NCBI GenBank assembly: GCA_007116495.1 | Contig: SKIJ01000015.1 | Coordinates: forward strand, 1-64,000 | DNA length: 64,000 nucleotides | Source: Cryomorphaceae bacterium | GTDB taxonomy: Bacteria > Bacteroidota > Bacteroidia > Flavobacteriales > Schleiferiaceae | Direction: 5' to 3' | In this document: one piece after another, positions 54,145 through 64,000 of the stretch | Numbering within the stretch: position 1 is the first letter of the stretch | Layout: each line of letters opens with the position of its first letter | The notes under the pieces: model-generated | Told to the model about the DNA's origin: nothing | The model's database searches: none | What the model saw: only the letters and a program-made list of their open reading frames with translations | Made by a program: the position numbers and the translations under genes

Positions 54145-55143
54145 ATGCTCAAAGCAGTTGATTATGCAAGTGACCAGGATGTAAGGTGGTGCCCTGGTTG
54201 TGGAGACTACTCCATTCTCAAGCAAGTTCAGTCGGTTTTAGCCGATCTCTCTGCGCAAAAAGAAAACACCGTTTTTATTAGTGGTATTGGTTGCAGCTCT
54301 CGATTTCCATATTACTTGAATACATACGGAATGCACGGCATTCACGGACGAGCAACCGCAATTGCTGCGGGATTAAAGTCGGTGCGACGCGATTTAGATG
54401 TGTGGGTGATCACTGGTGATGGCGATGGACTTTCCATTGGCATCGGGCATTTATTGCACTTGTTGCGCCGAAATATCCGCTTAAAGGTTCTGCTTTTTAA
54501 CAACGAAATATACGGTTTAACCAAGGGGCAATACTCGCCAACCACTCCAGAAAACCACCGCACTAAATCATCTCCCATGGGTGTGATTGACCACCCGTTT
54601 AACCCCGTAGCCCTGGCTTTGGGCGCTGACGCCACCTTCGTTGCTCGCAGTGTTGACAGAGACCCCATTCACCTTAGGGAAACACTTAAATCCGCTCATG
54701 AACACAACGGTACCGCACTCATTGAAATTTACCAAAACTGCAACGTCTTCAACGATGGCGCCTTTTTTTCATTTACCGATAAAGACAAGAAAGCACACAA
54801 CACGGTGCAAATGATTCCCGGACAACCCCTTACATTTGGCGAAAACAACGAAAACGTTTTGGTGAGAGATAAAAACAAACTACGGGTAGAAAAAACCAGT
54901 GAGTGCTCTAGCCCAATGATTCACGATCCGGAGGATTTGAACCAAGCATGGATGCTCAGCCGACTTTTTGAAACACCGTCAGACAAAATGGATCTCCCAC
55001 GGCCATTTGGTGTTTTTTATCGGGAAGAACGCCCCTGCTACGAGGATCGCCTTCAAGAACAAGTGGACGAAGCTCAGCAAAAAAAAGGAACCCCCAATTT
55101 AGACGAACTGCTGCGTGGCGACACTTGGTGGGAAGTACATTAA
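54145..55143 (+). CDS. korB: 2-oxoacid:ferredoxin oxidoreductase subunit beta
   Basis: YASDQDVRWCPGCGDYSILKQVQ; HGIHGRATAIAAGLK; WVITGDGDGLSIGIGHLLHLLRRN; NNEIYGLTKGQYSPTT. Confidence 0.95.
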   Translation: MLKAVDYASDQDVRWCPGCGDYSILKQVQSVLADLSAQKENTVFISGIGCSSRFPYYLNTYGMHGIHGRATAIAAGLKSVRRDLDVWVITGDGDGLSIGIGHLLHLLRRNIRLKVLLFNNEIYGLTKGQYSPTTPENHRTKSSPMGVIDHPFNPVALALGADATFVARSVDRDPIHLRETLKSAHEHNGTALIEIYQNCNVFNDGAFFSFTDKDKKAHNTVQMIPGQPLTFGENNENVLVRDKNKLRVEKTSECSSPMIHDPEDLNQAWMLSRLFETPSDKMDLPRPFGVFYREERPCYEDRLQEQVDEAQQKKGTPNLDELLRGDTWWEVH

Positions 55144-55158
55144 TACAATAGAACAATT

Positions 55159-56409
55159 TTGAACATCAACGAACTCCATTTATCGGAGCAACTTCAGGAA
55201 GGTCTCGAAGCCATGCGCTTTGAGAAGGCCACCCCCATTCAGGAGCAGGCCATCCCCATTATTTTAAACGGTGACGATCTTATCGCATGCGCGCAAACTG
55301 GTACAGGAAAAACCGCCGCATACCTCATTCCCGTTCTCGACAAAGTCGTCCGTAGCGGCACAAAAAAGCAAACCACTACATTAATACTCGTGCCAACGCG
55401 TGAGCTGGCGGTGCAAGTAGATCAAGCCGTTGAAGCATTATCTTACTTTGTTGATGCCGGTTCAGTTGCCGTGTTTGGCGGCGGCGACGGTGTGGAATTT
55501 GAACGTCAGCGCAGAGGAATGACTGAGGGCGCAGAAGTTGTTGTTGCTACACCCGGTCGTTTGATTTCCATGCTCAAAGCTGCTCCTAAAGGCAAGTATT
55601 TTTCTAAGTTGCAGCACCTAATCCTCGACGAAGCCGACCGCATGCTCGACATGGGCTTTTACCAGGACATCATGACCATCATACATTTTTTACCGAAAAA
55701 CCGTCAAAATCTGTTATTTTCAGCAACCATGCCTCCCAACATTAGGAAGCTTGCGAAGGAAATTATGGTTAATCCCAAGGAAATAAGTTTATCAATCGCC
55801 AAACCGGCAGAAAAAATTGCCCAATTTGCCTACGGTGTTTTTCCCGAACAAAAAAACAACCTCCTCGACCACATTCTCAAAGAAAAAGATTACCAATCCA
55901 TCATCATCTTTTGTTCTACCAAATCTGCTACCAGCACACTGGGTAGAAACATGAAACGCAAAGGGTATTCCGTGGAATCGTTTTCATCAGACATTGAACA
56001 AGACGAACGAGAACGCATCATGCTCGATTTCAAAAACCGCAAGCTCAATATGCTCGTTGGAACCGACATACTCGCACGCGGAATCGATGTCGACGGCATA
56101 GAATTGGTCGTAAACTTTGATCTACCCTCTGATGCTGATGACTACGTGCACCGCGTAGGTCGCACAGCTAGAGCGGAACGTGACGGAACAGCCATCACAT
56201 TTTTAGAAGAAAAAGACCAACGAAAATTTGCGAATATTTACGAGGTTACCGAAAAAAAGATAACCATTCTCCCGCTTCCGGAGTCACTTGGAAAAGGACC
56301 GGACGTTGACCTTACAGGTAAGCGCGGCCACAAATCCAACAACAAAAGAAGACGTTCTGGCAACCAACGAAATAAGTCCAAACGTCCCTTTAAAAAACCT
56401 AAACGTTAA
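55159..56409 (+). CDS. DEAD-box RNA helicase (TTG start)
   Basis: ACAQTGTGKTAAYLIP, LVPTRELAVQ, ATPGRL, LDEADRMLDMGF, FSATMP, HRVGRTAR; basic C-terminal tail; sequence gaacatcaac shows ttg at 55159. Confidence 0.96.
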   Translation: MNINELHLSEQLQEGLEAMRFEKATPIQEQAIPIILNGDDLIACAQTGTGKTAAYLIPVLDKVVRSGTKKQTTTLILVPTRELAVQVDQAVEALSYFVDAGSVAVFGGGDGVEFERQRRGMTEGAEVVVATPGRLISMLKAAPKGKYFSKLQHLILDEADRMLDMGFYQDIMTIIHFLPKNRQNLLFSATMPPNIRKLAKEIMVNPKEISLSIAKPAEKIAQFAYGVFPEQKNNLLDHILKEKDYQSIIIFCSTKSATSTLGRNMKRKGYSVESFSSDIEQDERERIMLDFKNRKLNMLVGTDILARGIDVDGIELVVNFDLPSDADDYVHRVGRTARAERDGTAITFLEEKDQRKFANIYEVTEKKITILPLPESLGKGPDVDLTGKRGHKSNNKRRRSGNQRNKSKRPFKKPKR

Positions 56410-56562
56410 CATTTACTCCGTAGAGTTATGCACAATCAAAACATTAATCGCACAAAAAAGTGCAAACAGCACTTAAGACATGCCTGATTCCAGCAGTGTT
56501 CACCCGAATACATGTTGAACACAATACGGCAACGCAAGATAACAATGAGAACTACAATTAAT

Positions 56563-56638
56563 ACAAAAGCCCACGTCGTTAACCTTTCCTCGGCTTGCAG
56601 CAGGTGTTTTACGGGCTTTTGTCACCTGCTTTTTTTTA
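56563..56638 (+). promoter_or_regulatory. putative pseudoknot/attenuator RNA upstream of S1/P1 nuclease
   Basis: acaaaagccc (56563-56572) complementary to gggcttttgt (56613-56622); agcaggtg (56599-56606) complementary to cacctgct (56623-56630) followed by a T run; ATG at 56649. Confidence 0.55.
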
Positions 56639-56648
56639 AAGAAACCGC

Positions 56649-57413
56649 ATGTTTAGACACTTAATAATTGCCATCGCATTCGTTTTTTGCGCCCACTCAT
56701 CTTACGGTTGGGGAGCAACCGGCCATCGAGTTACCGGCGAAATCGCGGAACAGCACCTGACGAAAAAAGCGCGTAAACAGTTGCGTAAAATTCTTGATGG
56801 TGAAGGATTGGCTTTGGTTTCAACCTGGATGGACGAAATTAAATCAGCACCGGGAACGCGGCATCTCAATCCCTGGCATTACGTGAGTATTCCCGACACT
56901 GCCACCTACGAAAGCAGCGAAAAAAATCCCGATGGCGATGTCATTTGGGCCATAGAAACCATTACCGACAGTATTAAAAACAACGATCTTTCTGCAGAGG
57001 TTGAACGCGACTTGGTTCGCATGCTCATTCACTTAGTAGGAGACATCCACCAACCACTTCACGTAGGGCGCGCAGAAGACAAAGGCGGAAACAGCATTCG
57101 AATAAAGTGGTTTGGAAACCCCAGCAATCTTCACCGCGTTTGGGACAGTGATATGATTGACGGATATAAAATGAGTTATACCGAATTTGCGCGCAATTTA
57201 CCCACCCCATCGCGCGCTCAAATAAAAGAGTGGCAGGCGAGTGGCCCAAGAGATTGGGCCGTCGAGTCCATGTCGTATCGCGAAGGCATTTACAATTACC
57301 CTAACGAAAGACTCGGTTATCGCTACCAGTACAATCATTTTGACACCGTAAAAGAACGCTTGTTACAGGCAGGGATTCGCATCGCAGGATTGCTTAACGA
57401 AATTTACGGTTAG
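56649..57413 (+). CDS. S1/P1 nuclease family zinc phospholipase/nuclease
   Basis: signal peptide then WGATGHRVTGEIAEQHL; HYVSIPD; LIHLVGDIHQPLHVGRAEDKGGNSI; NLHRVWDSDMID. Confidence 0.95.
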   Translation: MFRHLIIAIAFVFCAHSSYGWGATGHRVTGEIAEQHLTKKARKQLRKILDGEGLALVSTWMDEIKSAPGTRHLNPWHYVSIPDTATYESSEKNPDGDVIWAIETITDSIKNNDLSAEVERDLVRMLIHLVGDIHQPLHVGRAEDKGGNSIRIKWFGNPSNLHRVWDSDMIDGYKMSYTEFARNLPTPSRAQIKEWQASGPRDWAVESMSYREGIYNYPNERLGYRYQYNHFDTVKERLLQAGIRIAGLLNEIYG

Positions 57414-57438
57414 CCTTCGTGGTTTCATCCTTTTACTT

Positions 57439-57446
57439 TACTTTTG
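57439..57446 (+). promoter_or_regulatory. -7 promoter box TACTTTTG for the SRP RNA
   Basis: exact TAnnTTTG, ~5 nt before the predicted RNA 5' end. Confidence 0.7.
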
Positions 57447-57450
57447 CCGA

Positions 57451-57553
57451 CCGGGACAAGTCCCATACAACCAGCTCCTGGTGAACCCCCCCAGATCCGG
57501 AAGGAAGCAAGGGTATCCGGTCGTAGCGGTGTGATATGGGTCGCTTGTCCCTT
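57451..57553 (+). ncRNA. ffs: bacterial small signal recognition particle RNA (4.5S-type)
   Basis: gggacaag...cttgtccc closing stem; core ccagctcctggtgaacccccccagatccggaaggaagcaagggta; followed by a T run. Confidence 0.93.
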
Positions 57554-57602
57554 TTTTATTTCCCTAGGTGAGGGCTACCTTTGTGGGAAATTATTTCGCA
57601 CT

Positions 57603-58445
57603 ATGGATTACACCGCCCTCTATATTCGCAACACTCGGCCAGATACTTGGAATGATATTATTGTTGCGTTACTCAGTGACCAACCATTTGAAAGCTTTGA
57701 GGAAATTGAAAACGGTATTGCTGCTTACATACCGGCAGACCAATTTGACGAATCCATGCTTGAACCCGTTCGCGAATTGCCTTCTTTTGCAAATATTGAG
57801 ATTGAACAAAAAAATATACCACGCGAAAATTGGAATGCTGTATGGGAAAATGCATTTGACCCTGTCATTATTGACAAGCTATGTTGCATATACGCCCCTT
57901 TTCACGATGTCCCCGACACTAATTCGTTTCAATACACCATGTGTATTATGCCCCGCATGGCATTTGGAACCGGTCATCACGCCACCACACGCCAAATGAT
58001 TGCTGCCATGGAAGAAGCTGTGGATTTTATCAATAGAGATGTACTCGACATGGGCTGCGGAACAGGTGTTTTGGGTTTATTTGCGCGCATGAAAGGTGCA
58101 AAAAATATTCACGCCATCGATGTAGACGAATGGGCAGTGGAAAATACCATTAAAAACTTTCGTACAAACAACCAAAAAGAACCGGAATATGCCGTTTGTG
58201 GTAACCGGAACAGCATCCCTAAAAACGCGAATTACGGCATCATCCTTGCCAACATAAATCGAAATGTTCTCATTGAAGACATCCCAACGTATGCAAGCCA
58301 TCTTAATACGGGAGGCGACCTTCTCCTAAGCGGATTTTATCCCGATGACATTCTGCACCTCGAACCGGTATGGTCTTCGGTCGGACTGACAAAACATCAA
58401 CAATGGGAATTTAACAATTGGGTTGTTCTTCACCTAAAAAAGTAA
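57603..58445 (+). CDS. prmA: ribosomal protein L11 methyltransferase
   Basis: MPRMAFGTGHHATTRQMI; DVLDMGCGTGVLGLFARMKGAKNIHAIDVDEWAVENT; ILANINRNVL; true start MDYTALYIRNTRPD, not the 57444 extension. Confidence 0.95.
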   Translation: MDYTALYIRNTRPDTWNDIIVALLSDQPFESFEEIENGIAAYIPADQFDESMLEPVRELPSFANIEIEQKNIPRENWNAVWENAFDPVIIDKLCCIYAPFHDVPDTNSFQYTMCIMPRMAFGTGHHATTRQMIAAMEEAVDFINRDVLDMGCGTGVLGLFARMKGAKNIHAIDVDEWAVENTIKNFRTNNQKEPEYAVCGNRNSIPKNANYGIILANINRNVLIEDIPTYASHLNTGGDLLLSGFYPDDILHLEPVWSSVGLTKHQQWEFNNWVVLHLKK

Positions 58446-58457
58446 CTAAAACACGAG

Positions 58458-61400
58458 ATGCGCTACCTCATACTTTCCTATCTTTTCATCGCCAATGCAG
58501 CCCTATTTGCCCAAAAAGTAAAGCGATTCGACAACGACCCTGAAACCTATCTCAGCCAAGTAACAAAACTCATTCGCGATGACAATCGCGAGGGCACCAA
58601 CGCACTTATGGAAGCGTTTAGCGATATTTGGCATACCGACTTAACGGCCGATCAGCAAGACATTGTATTCACAACATCCAATCACTTCATTAAAAAACGC
58701 GTGGTCGATTTTGAAAGTTGGAAATACTACTTTTATTGTTTGATGCACTTGATTTACCAAGAAGAGGAAGACATGGTTCTCGACTGGATGAACTACATGG
58801 AATCCTACGTGCGTAAATCTCCGAGTCGAATGACACGAGACCAGCTTGCTACCTTCTACAACATTTTCTACGAGGAAACACTCTTTAGCGACAATATGAT
58901 TACGTGGAAATACTTTGGCGGATACGAAATGACATTCGACGAGGAACCACTGTTTGAATTTACTGAAGTTGATATCTATGCCACCTTAAAAAAAGACTCC
59001 ACGTACATTGAAAACACCAACGGAACGTATAAACCCTCCGAGTTTAAGTGGATGGGCAGCAAGGGCGAAATATACTGGGAACGCACCGGACTGAGTAGAG
59101 ACAGTGCCCGAGCAGAATTTTCAAGCTATACCCTCTTTGCCAACAAGTCAAATTTTGAGGCCGACAGTGTAACCCTGTACACCGATGTTTACCCCATAGA
59201 GCCAATAATGGGCCGTTTAGAAGAGCGTCTTACCGCGCGCAGCGATCCGCAATCAGCAACATTTCCAAGGTTTATCTCTTACCGCAACGATATTTCCATC
59301 AAAGGCATCGCGGAAAACGTTGACTTCCAAGGTGGACTTACCGTGATTGGGAGAAGAATCTACGGCTCCGGAACCGACTCAAGCAGCGCATATTTCGTTT
59401 TCTACTATGAAGGCGAGCCGAAAGTAATTACCCGCGGAGAGCGGTTTGCTTTAAAAGAAGACATTTTTACCTCTGATAAAATTGAACTTACCATCTACCT
59501 CGACAATGATTCCATCTACCACCCTAAAGTGTACATGCGACTGATTCCTGACAACAAAACCGTAACGTTTATTCGTCAGGACAAAGGGTTAAGCAAGTCG
59601 AAATTCACCAACACCTACCACAAAGTAAACATGGCCTTTGAGTCGCTGAATTGGAAAATGGACGAGCCCAAAATGTCTATCTCAAACACCAACATCGGAA
59701 CCGAAACCCCCGTAGTTATTGAAAGTGACTTCTATTTTAGACAGGAGCGCTTTGAGCGGTTGCGGGGATTTTCAGACCGCAGTCCTCTATACGATGTAAG
59801 ATCGCTGATGTACGCGCAAAATAAAAGCACCTTTACCATGAAAGAACTCGCGCGAGAATTGCGATTCGATGAACGCAGTGCTCGCATATTTGCCATGAGT
59901 TTAGCGGTTGAAGGGTTTGGAACATTTGATATGATAAACGATGCGGTTACGTTTAGCGAACGCGTCGTAGAATACATCAATTATTATGAAGAGCAAACGG
60001 ACTACGATGTAATCGCCTTCGTTTCGCAAATCGAAGGAGCGCCAAACGCTATGTTGAGCCTTCTCGATAACGACCTCACCATACAAGGGGTTCGGGCCAT
60101 TGCATTGAGTGACTCGCAGCAGGTTCGTTTATTCCCCTACGAACAAAAAATTGTGATGCACAAAGATTTAAACTTTGACTTCAACGGCGCCATCGTTGCC
60201 GGGCGGTTTGCTTTTTGGGGGCACAACTTCTCCTTTCTCTACGACCAATTTAGACTTAACATGACCGACATTGACTCGATGCGTTTTAAAGTGGAGAGCT
60301 TTCAAGCCGGAGTGGACGGAGAAAAGCGATTAGTCGACGTACAAAATGTACTTCAAAATTTAACTGGAGATATCCTAATCGACGAACCCAACAATAAATC
60401 GGGTAAAGACATGCACCCCGAATACCCCATATTTCGTTCGGCAAGAGAAAGTTACGTTTACTTTGACAACGAAAAAATATTTGACGGAGTATACGATCGT
60501 AAGGAGTTTTACATCGAATTGGAACCATTTGAAATCGACAGCTTAGATAACGCACTCACCGAAAGCATTGAATTTGCAGGTGTTTTTGTTAGTGCAGGTA
60601 TTTTTCCCGACATAGAAGAACCGGTTAAAGTACAACGCGATTACTCACTGGGCTTTGTTCGCGAAACACCGAGCAATGGCTACCCTGCATACGGAGGAAA
60701 AGGGCGTTTCACCAATACCATTAGCCTGAGCAACAAAGGTCTAAAAGGCGATGGTCAGATCGACTACCTTACGTCCACTGCGTATTCGGATGAGTTTTTC
60801 TTTTTCCCGGATTCCACCAATGGACTCGCAAGCAGTTTTGAAATCGAAGAACAAACAGCAGGTACGCAGTATCCTCACGTGACCAATACAAAAACTGATA
60901 TTCATTGGGAGCCGTATAATGACAAACTCTACGCGCACAATACAGACAAAGCGTTTGAAATGTACGATGACATAGGCATGACGGCCAATGGAGAATTGGT
61001 TTACGGCCCCGATGCTTTAAGGGGGAATGCCCTATTGGCATATCTCGATGCTGAAAGTGAATCGGAAAACTTTTTATTCCAAAATAGAGAGTTCTCAGCC
61101 GACACCATGTCGTTCCGAGTGCGGCGCGACAAGCACACACCTTGGGCATTCTCCATGCAGAACGCTCGTGGTGACGTCAATTTTGATCGCGACCGCGGAC
61201 TATTTACACTGAACGACCCAGCTAATTACTTCAATTTTGAGATCCACGAGTACATAAGTTACATGGATCACGCACGATGGGACATTACCCCTAAGACCAT
61301 TGAAGTAAAGAAACGCGGAGAAGCACCATCTTCGCGAATGGTGTCGACGCAAAGAGATCAAGATTCGCTTCAGTACGTCGCCGGATCTGCCAAATTCTCC

Positions 61401-62861
61401 CTCATTGAAGAGGAACTGGAAGTGCTTGAAGCCAATGAGATCGACGTTGCAGACGCAACCATCTACCCCGATACCGGCTACGTCGTCATTGACCCCGGAG
61501 CCAAAATGCGTCGACTGGAAAACAGTCGTGTTGTGGCAAATCGAACCGACCGTTTTCATGAATTTTTAGAATCAAGCATACAAATCAGTTCGCGAAAGAA
61601 ATACGACGGAACCGGCTATTACGAGTACATCGACGAAGATGACGTGGGCTGGCCGGTCTTCTTTAAAGAAATCCGTGTGCATCGAGATGGTTTCAGTATT
61701 GCCCGTGCAGAGATAGAAGAAGAAGATCACTTTTACCTGAGCCCCTTCTTTGGCTTTTACGGACATGCACGCATGGAGGCTGGACGTAAGTTTTTAGAAT
61801 TTGACGGACATACACTCATTCAACACGAATGCGAAAATATCCTTACCGATTGGTTTGCATTCAAGTCAGTCATCGACCCCTTGAACATCGTGATTGACTT
61901 ACCAACACCACGCGAAGACGGTAGAATGCCCATTAACAATGGCATTTACATCTCCAGCGACTCGGTGTCTGGCTATTCGGCTTTCCTCACTCCGGAAAGC
62001 CCTAATGCGGCATACGATGTACTTACAGCACATGGAAAACTGTACTACGACCACGCCTTAACCAGTTACATTGTTGCGTCGGAGGAACGCATAGCAGATC
62101 CGAATGCAAAGGGGAACTACCTCGCGCTCAACAACCGTGATTGCTATACGTCCGGAAATGGTGTTCTCAGTTTTGGCGACCGTTTGGGTCAAGTAAAAAT
62201 CGAAGGCATTGGTTACGTTGAACACCTTATGGAAGACGATATCATTGCGCTCGACATGCAGCTTGCATTAGATTTCTTCTTTAACGATGATATCTTAAAA
62301 TCCATTACCGAAGAGCTTCTTTCACGTAACGAGCTTCAGGGCGTCAACCTCCAAAGAGACGCCTACAAAACAGTCATCAACCAGTTGCTCGATGGCAAAA
62401 CAAAAGAGAAGTACGTAGACGAACTGGAAATGTACGGTTCGGTAGACAAGCTCCCCAAAGAGTTGATCAACACCCTCACCTTTAACGATATAGAGTTGGA
62501 GTGGGTACCCGAAGCGAATGCCTTTTTATCGGTTGGAGAACTGGGAATAGGCAGCATAGCAAAAGAGCCGATTAACCGTAAGGTAGACGGTGTATTGGAA
62601 ATTGCGAGAAAGCGTCGCGGTGATGAAATCAGACTGTACATTGAACTCGACAATCGCACATTCTACTTCTTTGAATACCGTCGAAACCTGATGTCGTTTT
62701 ACTCCTCAGACGATGAATTGATGGCAATCATTCGCGAAACAAAGCCCGATAGTCGGAAGAAATCCGGTGGTAAAGGTCAACAACCATACACCTATACCAT
62801 AAGCACCCGTGGCAAGATGAATCGCTTTCTCAACCGACTGGAGGATTTGGAAGAAGAATAA
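58458..62861 (+). CDS. large (1467 aa) exported protein of unrecognised family
   Basis: signal peptide MRYLILSYLFIANAALFAQ; uninterrupted ORF with coding-like composition, followed by a terminator. Confidence 0.85.
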   Translation: MRYLILSYLFIANAALFAQKVKRFDNDPETYLSQVTKLIRDDNREGTNALMEAFSDIWHTDLTADQQDIVFTTSNHFIKKRVVDFESWKYYFYCLMHLIYQEEEDMVLDWMNYMESYVRKSPSRMTRDQLATFYNIFYEETLFSDNMITWKYFGGYEMTFDEEPLFEFTEVDIYATLKKDSTYIENTNGTYKPSEFKWMGSKGEIYWERTGLSRDSARAEFSSYTLFANKSNFEADSVTLYTDVYPIEPIMGRLEERLTARSDPQSATFPRFISYRNDISIKGIAENVDFQGGLTVIGRRIYGSGTDSSSAYFVFYYEGEPKVITRGERFALKEDIFTSDKIELTIYLDNDSIYHPKVYMRLIPDNKTVTFIRQDKGLSKSKFTNTYHKVNMAFESLNWKMDEPKMSISNTNIGTETPVVIESDFYFRQERFERLRGFSDRSPLYDVRSLMYAQNKSTFTMKELARELRFDERSARIFAMSLAVEGFGTFDMINDAVTFSERVVEYINYYEEQTDYDVIAFVSQIEGAPNAMLSLLDNDLTIQGVRAIALSDSQQVRLFPYEQKIVMHKDLNFDFNGAIVAGRFAFWGHNFSFLYDQFRLNMTDIDSMRFKVESFQAGVDGEKRLVDVQNVLQNLTGDILIDEPNNKSGKDMHPEYPIFRSARESYVYFDNEKIFDGVYDRKEFYIELEPFEIDSLDNALTESIEFAGVFVSAGIFPDIEEPVKVQRDYSLGFVRETPSNGYPAYGGKGRFTNTISLSNKGLKGDGQIDYLTSTAYSDEFFFFPDSTNGLASSFEIEEQTAGTQYPHVTNTKTDIHWEPYNDKLYAHNTDKAFEMYDDIGMTANGELVYGPDALRGNALLAYLDAESESENFLFQNREFSADTMSFRVRRDKHTPWAFSMQNARGDVNFDRDRGLFTLNDPANYFNFEIHEYISYMDHARWDITPKTIEVKKRGEAPSSRMVSTQRDQDSLQYVAGSAKFSLIEEELEVLEANEIDVADATIYPDTGYVVIDPGAKMRRLENSRVVANRTDRFHEFLESSIQISSRKKYDGTGYYEYIDEDDVGWPVFFKEIRVHRDGFSIARAEIEEEDHFYLSPFFGFYGHARMEAGRKFLEFDGHTLIQHECENILTDWFAFKSVIDPLNIVIDLPTPREDGRMPINNGIYISSDSVSGYSAFLTPESPNAAYDVLTAHGKLYYDHALTSYIVASEERIADPNAKGNYLALNNRDCYTSGNGVLSFGDRLGQVKIEGIGYVEHLMEDDIIALDMQLALDFFFNDDILKSITEELLSRNELQGVNLQRDAYKTVINQLLDGKTKEKYVDELEMYGSVDKLPKELINTLTFNDIELEWVPEANAFLSVGELGIGSIAKEPINRKVDGVLEIARKRRGDEIRLYIELDNRTFYFFEYRRNLMSFYSSDDELMAIIRETKPDSRKKSGGKGQQPYTYTISTRGKMNRFLNRLEDLEEE

Positions 62862-62866
62862 CCCTC

Positions 62867-62901
62867 AATAAAAAAAACCGCCTCGGGCGGTTTTTTTTTA
62901 T
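62867..62901 (+). terminator. intrinsic terminator after the large exported protein
   Basis: aataaaaaaaaccgcctcgggcggttttttttt. Confidence 0.92.
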
Positions 62902-63044
62902 TGAAATAACATTGTTAAAGTGCATCTTTACATTGGAATGGCTGATTAATAAACGTTGCTGAGCAATGCTGCTGGGTTAAGTCTTGCACTAACCCTAAGC
63001 AGTTACCAGACATTATAGACAGCCAATACAAACATCCAAAAATG

Positions 63045-64000
63045 TTATACAGCACCTTGATCTATCATAGCATCAGCCACCTTAATAAATCCGGCAACAT
63101 TAGCACCACGAACGTAATCGATGTAACCATCCTCACGTTTTCCATATTCCACGCAAATGGCGTGTATATCTTTCATGATGGTTTGTAAACGTTCATCAAC
63201 TTGTTCGCGCGTCCAATTGTAGCGCAGTGAGTTTTGCGACATTTCCAAACCACTGGTTGCTACACCACCTGCATTACTTGCCTTACCGGGACTAAACGAC
63301 ACTTTTGCTTTTTGAAATGCGCGAACAGCTCCTGGCGTACACGGCATATTTGCACCTTCGCCAATAGCAATAACTCCGTTTGCAATTAACCGTTCGGCAT
63401 CTTGGTCTTTAAGTTCATTCTGCGTTGCACACGGAAGAGCGATATCAACGGCAATATCCCATGGTGTTTTTCCTTCGTGAAATTCACAACCGTACTTGTC
63501 GGCGTATTCTTTGATGCGTCCGCGTTTTACGTTTTTAAGCTCTTTCAAAAACGCCAATTTTTCGGTTGATATTCCTTCTGCGTCGTAAATATAACCCGAA
63601 GAATCACTGGCTGTTACGGGAATAGCACCGTATTCAAGCGCTTTTTCAATGCCGTATTGCGCTACATTTCCTGAACCTGAAACAGCGATGCGTTTACCTT
63701 TGAGTTCCTCTCCGCGTTCACGAAGCATTTCTACAACAAAATAAACAACCCCATATCCGGTTGCCTCAGGGCGGATCAAAGATCCTCCCCAATTGAGACC
63801 CTTTCCGGTAAGTACTCCGGTAAACTCGTCGCGAATACGCTTGTATTGACCAAACATATATCCGATTTCACGGGCACCAACACCAATGTCTCCTGCCGGT
63901 ACGTCGGTATTCGCCCCGATGTATTTAGATAGTTCCGTCATGAAGCTTTGACAAAAACGCATTACTTCATTATCGCTTTTTCCTTTGGGGTCGAAATCAG
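63045..64000 (-). CDS. gdhA: NADP-specific glutamate dehydrogenase, 5' end beyond the window
   Basis: DFDPKGKSDNEVMRFCQSFMTELSKYIGANTDVPAGDIGVGAREIGYMFGQYKRI; GLNWGGSLIRPEATGYG; reading frame continues to 64000. Confidence 0.97.
   Translation of the reverse strand, partial: DFDPKGKSDNEVMRFCQSFMTELSKYIGANTDVPAGDIGVGAREIGYMFGQYKRIRDEFTGVLTGKGLNWGGSLIRPEATGYGVVYFVVEMLRERGEELKGKRIAVSGSGNVAQYGIEKALEYGAIPVTASDSSGYIYDAEGISTEKLAFLKELKNVKRGRIKEYADKYGCEFHEGKTPWDIAVDIALPCATQNELKDQDAERLIANGVIAIGEGANMPCTPGAVRAFQKAKVSFSPGKASNAGGVATSGLEMSQNSLRYNWTREQVDERLQTIMKDIHAICVEYGKREDGYIDYVRGANVAGFIKVADAMIDQGAV

Noticed and set aside
57444-57602. N-terminal extension of the prmA ORF
   Set aside because: It is the SRP RNA sequence read as protein; the conserved PrmA N-terminus starts at 57603.

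Overview
This 64 kb window is a chromosomal segment of a Bacteroidota bacterium, probably Flavobacteriia/Cryomorphaceae-like. Lineage clues are a T9SS C-terminal sorting domain, a lipoprotein BamA-family (TamL-like) protein, SCO/DUF420/dual COX-III cytochrome oxidase genes, and many TAnnTTTG -7 promoter boxes. Most of it is housekeeping: pyrG-yidC, groES-groEL, maeB, hflX, nadD-gmk-YicC, ctaB/cox genes, trpS, rnr, scpA, rlmD, waaA, prmA, a small SRP RNA and a partial gdhA. I found no CRISPR array, IS element, prophage or recognisable tRNA/rRNA. The most interesting locus is the overlapping three-gene operon at 16591-19698. It encodes an ECF sigma factor, then one polypeptide that appears to join a cytoplasmic anti-sigma-like N-terminus, an inner-membrane helix, a ~230-aa acidic periplasm-spanning linker and a C-terminal ~8-strand outer-membrane beta-barrel, then a PKD-type lipoprotein. 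This looks like a dual-membrane-spanning anti-sigma (Dma-like) envelope signalling system with a possible surface lipoprotein partner. The second most interesting signal is a pseudoknot/attenuator-like RNA directly upstream of an S1/P1 nuclease gene (56563-56638). Other signals are several apparently leaderless transcripts, a structured pyrG leader, a perfect 36-bp palindromic terminator, an orphan korB, and a 1467-aa exported protein of unrecognised family.
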